This document shows, piece after piece, positions 58,301-64,000 of a stretch of 64,000 nucleotides of DNA. How positions within the stretch are numbered: the stretch's first letter is position 1; each line of letters opens with the position of its first letter. The stretch covers positions 56,939,201 through 57,003,200 of the forward strand of contig OZ038422.1 in assembly GCA_964036155.1 (NCBI GenBank). The letters are read 5' to 3'. Position numbers and translations under genes: made by a program. Below the pieces are notes generated by a model. The model searched no databases and was not told the DNA's origin. It saw only the letters and a list, made by a program, of their open reading frames with translations. This DNA is from Diploscapter coronatus. Taxonomy: Eukaryota > Nematoda > Chromadorea > Rhabditida > Rhabditidae.

Positions 58301-61300
58301 ATAATGGTCTAGATCAATCTAACTTTAATCAGGAGTGTTCGAGGTCTTGTCTTCGTCTTCGAAATTTTCACATTTCAATCTTCAAACACTCTTGACCCTA
58401 ACCCAAAGTCTTAGTACATTGGTTATCAGAGTTTTACATATTACGAATCTCCAACTTTAAGAGTTTAACTTTTTCCATAAATTTAAATATTGTAAAGTAT
58501 AAATTTAATATAAACTATGGAATAAAAATTTTTTTAACCTATATTTTGAAGTGTATCTGTAGTTGTAGTGTCATCAATCCTAAATGATATTATTATAATA
58601 TTCAATTTAAAAATTTTCAGATCAAACTAATTATCAATTGATATACAATATGGGCTCAGAAAAAGACACCGGTTTCTTTTCTTTTCTTCTCTTGCTTCCT
58701 CATACTATTTCTTAGAAAAATTGGTCTTTTTCTAGGAGTCACAACATGCAGTGGAGGATAAAAGTTTAGAGAAATTGCTATCAAGTATGATACTGAGTTC
58801 GTTCACTTTACATGAATTGAGAGCCTAAAATCGTGATACTAATGATGAATTTTTAAATCTTTCATCAATATTACAGAATAGAAGAAGGAGAACTGGCTGA
58901 GATAATTCATAGCTTAGTTGATATTGCAGTGCTAAAAATTTTAAGCTCTGCATGAACCAGTCTTCCTGAAACCTGATAGGCTAATGATTATATGATCTCG
59001 ATAAGTGCTAATTTTCATCTGAGTTGGATCTTATAAGCAAGCGAACTATGCTGTCTAAAAATCATAATTGCTCTAAACTTTTGTTCGCCACTTTATTTCA
59101 TTATGCAACATTTTAGCTGTAACTGTGTGGCATTTTTAACTAACGTTGATAATAGTGTATCTGTTGAGTATGGATAGTTATAAGTAGTAATTACATATTC
59201 TCCATCTATAAGGGGACTGTAAATGCGATCTAAAATAGCTTATATGATAAACTATTTGTAAGCCTGGAGGATATCTTGGCAGAGGAAAATTTATTTTGCC
59301 CTGCCAAAATCTTCTTATCGATATTTCACTTTTACAAATAGTTGATAATATCATAGCAACGAATATGCGTTTATTAAATTGGAAAAATTTAATAGTATGG
59401 ACGAAGTTTGATAAATTGTGTTTTTTAAATTGTCTTAATCTAATTAGATGAAATTTACTGACTCTTATCGTTGAATACGATGTTTTCAACTAAGACAAAT
59501 TCTAAAAATCGATAAAGGAATTTTTTAAATGAATATTTCATTTTTTCAAGTTTATGCAAGAATATAATCATTAAACATTACCTGAAGAAGTAATAAAGAA
59601 TACAGTGGATCTGCTATCCTTCAAATACAGAGTCCAGCATTTACCTCTTACGCGAACATTATAATAATATTGAGGGAGAACATAGTCACTAAAGTAGTTA
59701 CTAGTCGTTTGGGTATTTGCAGTAGGGGCAAATATGTTTAGTCTTTTTTTTATCAAACGCATGAACTTTGAAAATAATATTTTAAGAATAAACTAACCCG
59801 CCGAAATTCTGCATATCATCGTTGATATGTAAACTGCATCCTGGTAATATCGAAACATTCCCACGCTAAACAAAGTAAATCTTTAAAGAAATCATTTGAC
59901 AAATAAAATTTCTAATATTGACTGATAACGAATTTGATACTCGAGCGCATTAGTCCGTAAAAAGGGAATGCAAGGTAAAAAGTTTTTTCGTCAATTCATA
60001 TTCAAATATTGTTTGTCTTCTGTTTTCTTCATTTTTCATTTCACTTTGTCAATTCTAATTCTAATCATTTTGAAGGAAAGCTTAACGGTTTCAAAGTTTA
60101 AAAAATGCAATAATGGAGAAGTGAAATACACTGCTTTTTGAGCATTATTTTTTGCCAAATCTCTGCATAAAATTTGTCAACTTACTACTCTGATCGATGA
60201 AAAGGTTAGTTGACAATCATCCACAGCATAATAACAAGACTGAAGTATATAATAAATCTCGCTAGTCGAGTGACCTGTCACATAATATCCATCACTATGA
60301 AATATTTGAAAGTTAAATTGGGTATCATTTTGAAAGTCTGAAGGAATAAACGGGTTATACTTGACAACTACAACATGAATGCACAAGATCGAAATTCCGA
60401 AATTCGTGCACCCCTCTCTCATTTAAATTCCCAAAGTGAATACCTTCTGCAGCAGAAATAAGCGATGTGATATCATCATAGCCATCTGAATCATCATTTT
60501 CTGGATCATATCCAGCAAAATATATCGTTAAAATTCCGGATTGTGCAACAACTTTTCTTTGCTAAAATATTTTCATCATTTATAAAATTGATTATTTATG
60601 ACATTTAACATTAATGGAAGAAAATATTCTATATGTACAACCTGTGTTCCAGAAGAATCGTTTATTGTTGGGACTATCAAGAAGTCCAATATTCTGTAAA
60701 TTAAAAATTTTTAAATTCATCGATTCTTATCTGTTTTATCGGGTTGAGGAAAAGCCCTAGGTTAGTAGTAATTTATTATTTCTGTTACTAGTATCCTATA
60801 AAGATTCAGCATCGTATTTATATCAAAATATTCAAAAATTCCTAGTTTAATAATTGAATCAACATATTCAAACTTACGATCCTTGATAAGTCATGTTTGT
60901 TCCAAATCCGTCAAATATTAAAAATCTTGAATATTGTTCTGCTCGATAACATTCTGACTCATCATTATTGGCAATCGCCCTCATAAATATTGGAAAATCA
61001 TAATCTGACGAATTTTCCATGCTATATGCATTTATTATGTTAAATGTCGCATTTGGGTGATAGAAAATTGTTGAATTGATATCATTTTCGTGAATTGTTC
61101 CATAACTCTCATTTAAAACGTGCTTTGTGAAAAAAGCTATGTTATCATAAATCGAAGCTAAAATATAGAATAAATTTGTAAAATAAAACGATGGGATGTT
61201 GTAGCAAATCTTATTGGAGGTTAATTATTTTGAATGTAGTAATAACTAATTAACGTCAGTTTAAGGAACAAAAGATACTTGAAAAAGTCTATTCATAAAT

Positions 61301-63474
61301 GAAGAATCCTCCTAGGTTATAGACGTCTTACAAAAAATCAAAGAAATTATATCATTATTTTAATTGGATATACAGTAACGCACAAAAGTTTGGAACAATC
61401 AAGATTTTGAGCCCAATCCAATTCGTGCAATTACGACGAACCGATGAATTTTGTAGATATATTCTGACCATATAATGGCATTAACTGCCAAATTAAAAGA
61501 TAATCGGTTCAAGGCATATCAATACAATTAACTTCTTGCGAAATTAGGATTATTCAAAACTTTTGTGTGCTATTGTATGTAACTCAATATGGTAAAATCC
61601 TTACAGAAATCCTCATATGTGATGTTTATTGAAGAATTCATCAATGATTTTGGCACTTCCTGGATGGTCATGAAAAACATACCCACCGGTCCTATATAAT
61701 GATATATCGCCAATGAACCATAGTAAAAATTTAAGCTAAACTAAAATTATTCAAATTCTAATATATATTTCTTTTGAAAGAAGAAACTAATTTTGCAGAA
61801 TAGTTTTCAGACACTTCACCAGTTTCGCTTCGTTTAATCGAAATTTCATTTTGATTTCGCGACTTCTCTAATTACTTTCTTTAAGAAGAACGACCAGCTT
61901 CAGATCTAAGAAGGTCATATGTCAATTTTCCTGTGCCAACTTCCCCCTTCTTTCCGTGAAAATTTACGGTCAAAAGCTCTTTGAGGACTCTCCTACCTAT
62001 CAGCTTCTATAGTAAAATTACCATTTGCGGACTCCTTTCCCTATATTTTTACGTCCTGTTGGAATAAGGCGTCTTAACCCAAATTATAATATAACTTGAC
62101 CTGCAACATTTTCCCAAATTAGTTCCTCACATCCACTCGCCTCAGACGGTCGCCTAACTCTAACCTAGCCCTGCCATTTCAAATCACCTGTGGCAAGTTT
62201 AGTGTCAAGTGAAACTTTTGAAATAAACCATTTGCACTCAATAATCGTCTTTTCACAAATAAATTCCCGAAACTCGCGCAGCACCTTCAGAGATAGAAAC
62301 TCGATCCATAGTTACTAGATGCTGTTACCACTGTCTGACATAAATACCCCTCAGATCTGACCAGTTTATCACACTTCAATGACACTGTGTATTATTACTC
62401 TTACATATTTTAAATCAAGATACAATCATTGTGCATTATAATTGATGTTGAATACAATTTGTAAATCGTTTTCAGCTATATTCGCATAAATAACTAACCT
62501 ATAATTAACTTGAAGATCTGTAACCACATCACTATATGAAATATTAACTGCAAAATTGCCGTTGTTTAATAACTCCTTCCACGAATCATTGATTGTCAAG
62601 AGAACAAAATATGGTGTGGGGACCCAAATCTGAAGCAAATCAATTATCAGCCATCAGCTCTATGTCAATAAATAATAATTACTAGATTTTAAAAATGTCG
62701 GAAAATCGACTTTATTAATTTATGGATTTTATAGTGACCAATTTTATTAATATCAAAGTATGAGTGATTCAAATCCTAACACTTTGAATTTGAGATGATT
62801 CTAAGCCTTCCACACCATTTGAACGTAAATCCCAATTAGAATCAGAGATCTAAGAATATTGGCTCCGAAATATTCAAACTTGAAACTTCAACTTATAAAA
62901 TTTTAAGAATAAAACTCATACATCGGCTCTGACTTCGAAAAAGCAAGTGCCAAATTTAACATCGAAATGTTTAAATTCGAACTTTCGCTTTCTAAGAGTA
63001 GCAAATAGAAATTTCGCACAATTGATTGAAAAAGCTTGGCTACACTTTTACAAATTCTGATAAGGTAAATTCTAAACAATAGATAATTACTCACCTTATA
63101 TATGCAATTTGGCTGCCAGGTCAAATTACAATGCTCTTGAGAGCAGTTACCTGCCTGATTACAATATTCTAAATGATTAAATTCAGAATTACCCAACTCT
63201 AACAAAATCACAATAATTTCTTTTCGAAACGAAATTACATTGAAAAATTATGTTTCATTGAATATCAAAGCTATTCATAGATCATAATTTTTGTCATAAA
63301 ATAGTTTCTCTAATAGAAGCCCCGGAGCTTCGAATGGAGGAGGCTAGTATTAGAGAAAATATGGCATATTTATTTCGTACTTGAACCCTGATAATGAGAT
63401 TCAATAACAATCACAGATAGTATTAACAGACTTGCAATAAACATCATTTTTATATTCAACGACCATTTTTGCAT
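55381..63474 (-). CDS. receptor tyrosine kinase, nematode KIN-15/16-like, with novel-looking ectodomain
   Basis: The first exon (ATG 63472-63474) encodes a signal peptide (MFIASLLILSVIVIESHYQ) and joins in phase to a cysteine cluster (EYCNQAGNCSQEHCNLTWQP, about 63109-63171). More ectodomain exons follow to about 57.9 kb, with N-glycosylation sites and cysteines (for example FRPNGSSICRGIKIQMLP); I did not fix all borders. A Ser/Thr stalk (57482-57565) leads to the membrane segment VTLSSIIGVLIVVIVIGIIC (57317-57431), a juxtamembrane YSIYAPGSSRDPW, then the kinase: GKGAFSEV loop, VAVK lysine (56.9 kb), HRDLAARNV (55987-56067), ICDFGLA, LPLKWVAPECY and SDVWSFGITLFE. It ends with tyrosines (YTGTYGYLSLP). 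All catalytic residues are present. Exon 55987-56067 ends in a GC donor. The DPW juxtamembrane motif resembles nematode KIN-15/16 kinases. Ligand unknown. Confidence 0.85.
56341..56776. mobile_element. MITE with Tc1-like ends, family A, in a kinase intron
   Basis: A 436-bp element flanked by TA (56339-56340, 56777-56778). The left end CAGTAGCGAACAAGAGTTTT and the inverted right end CAGTAGCGAGTAAGAGTTTT agree over about 50 bp with few mismatches. It lies between the exons carrying VAVK and the following beta-strand region. No coding capacity. Confidence 0.85.
58280..58450. repeat. weak inverted repeat in the kinase gene
   Basis: GAGTAAAACTCTTATAA near 58288 pairs imperfectly with the inverse of TTATCAGAGTTTTAC near 58423-58437, and a second block (AGGAGTGTTCGAGG with CAAACACTCTTGAC) lies inside. 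This is probably a decayed MITE. Confidence 0.4.
58749..59093. mobile_element. MITE with Tc1-like ends, family B, in the kinase gene
   Basis: The left end CAGTGGAGGATAAAAGTTTA and inverted right end AAGTGGCGAACAAAAGTTTA match well over about 30 bp. It is about 345 bp long with no coding capacity. TA flanks the right side (59094-59095); the left side reads TG, so the border has decayed. Confidence 0.7.
61373..61575. mobile_element. MITE with Tc1-like ends, family C, in the kinase gene
   Basis: A 203-bp element flanked by TA (61371-61372, 61576-61577). The left end CAGTAACGCACAAAAGTTTG and the inverted right end CAATAGCACACAAAAGTTTT match over about 28 bp. The end motif is shared with the elements at 56341 and 58749. 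Confidence 0.85.
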
Positions 63475-64000
63475 TATTATTTGATCTAAAATTGACTACA
63501 ATCATTACATTAGAAAACAATCTTATTATGGAACATTTTGAATGAAAAATACGCATAATGTTATGAGAAATAATAATTAAAGAATGTCTGGAAAATATTA
63601 ATATCTAACAGCACCTATTCATGCACAAAATGGTTTGCAATATATAAGTTTGTATTTATTGTCAAGAGATTAATTTACATTTTATCACTAGATTGATTAT
63701 AACCTATAGCATTTCAAATAATAGCACCTAAGACGCTCATCGAATGCGAATTAAAGTGTTACAGAGGATCACAACTTAACAACTTGAAAGAGTATGTAGG
63801 GTTAGGAAAGGGCAGGCATAGGCTCTCCGCTTTTCACATACTCTTTCAGGTTGCGACCTTTCGTAAGCACCCTGCGAAGTATTAGAGTTTGATTCAAAAT
63901 TAAATTGATTTTGGTGCTGAAATTTGTATAAAGATGATGCAACAAATATACAAAATGACGAATTTTATTTCATTATAAATTTCTCATTTTTTTGACAGTT
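63475..64000. other. upstream flank of the receptor kinase, with one strong hairpin
   Basis: AT-rich, without exons that I can see. The only structure is the inverted repeat at 63783-63850. Confidence 0.5.
63783..63850. ncRNA. possible structured RNA or foldback (hairpin)
   Basis: CTTGAAAGAGTATGT at 63783-63797 pairs with ACATACTCTTTCAGG at 63836-63850: 13 uninterrupted base pairs plus one G-U-type and one terminal pair, around a 38-nt loop richer in GC than the flanks. It matches no tRNA or snRNA that I know. It may be a small transposon remnant instead. Confidence 0.25.

Overview
The window looks like a piece of an AT-rich invertebrate nuclear genome. Its genes are intron-dense, with many introns of about 40-60 bp that start GTAAGT-like and end TTTCAG-like. 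A nematode is the best guess, by inference. Every conserved gene has a nematode counterpart, the receptor kinase (55-63 kb) has the juxtamembrane layout of the nematode KIN-15/16 group, and the 7TM protein looks like a nematode chemoreceptor. Another small-intron ecdysozoan is not excluded. I saw no bacterial operon logic, tRNA, rRNA or CRISPR array.

Layout: a possible gene tail at 0.8-1.0 kb (+); a glutamate transporter of the EAAT/SLC1 family (2.8-6.5 kb, +); an Egalitarian homologue (7.2-10.3 kb, -); a long purine-rich stretch without clear genes (10.3-13.5 kb); a CRELD gene with two alternative 3' ends (13.5-16.9 kb, +); a tiny neuropeptide-like gene (17.85-18.12 kb, -); the RING E3 ligase TRAIP (19.0-22.8 kb, -); a 7TM receptor (23.6-25.4 kb, +); a dead mariner transposon (26.0-27.3 kb); an F-box/kelch gene (about 29.1-30.4 kb, +); about 5 kb of pyrimidine-rich DNA; an unrecognised secreted or surface protein (35.3-38.4 kb, +); a DOCK-family Rac GEF (38.9-49.5 kb, -); carboxypeptidase E (50.4-53.8 kb, -); and a receptor tyrosine kinase (55.4-63.5 kb, -).

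Two results stand out. First, a two-exon gene at 17854-18116 encodes a 72-residue prepropeptide. It has a clean signal peptide and one core, RNCFFSPMGCVF, with the cysteine spacing and flavour of allatostatin-C. Second, the CRELD gene has two mutually exclusive last exons in the same splice phase. One ends in two membrane segments (CRELD1-like). The other ends in KDEL (CRELD2-like, soluble in the ER) and is followed at once by AATAAA.

Functional links are loose. Several genes would act in neurons (transporter, neuropeptide, carboxypeptidase E, chemoreceptor) or in cytoskeletal signalling (DOCK, Egalitarian with dynein, receptor kinase), but nothing shows co-regulation. Introns and gaps carry at least five foldback or MITE-like elements. 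Three of these, in the receptor kinase gene, share one Tc1-like terminal motif. At least four introns use GC-AG borders. Exon models were built by hand from reading frame, splice signals and phase; where I state a protein length, the exon lengths sum to a whole number of codons. I did not work through every exon of the DOCK gene or of the kinase ectodomain.
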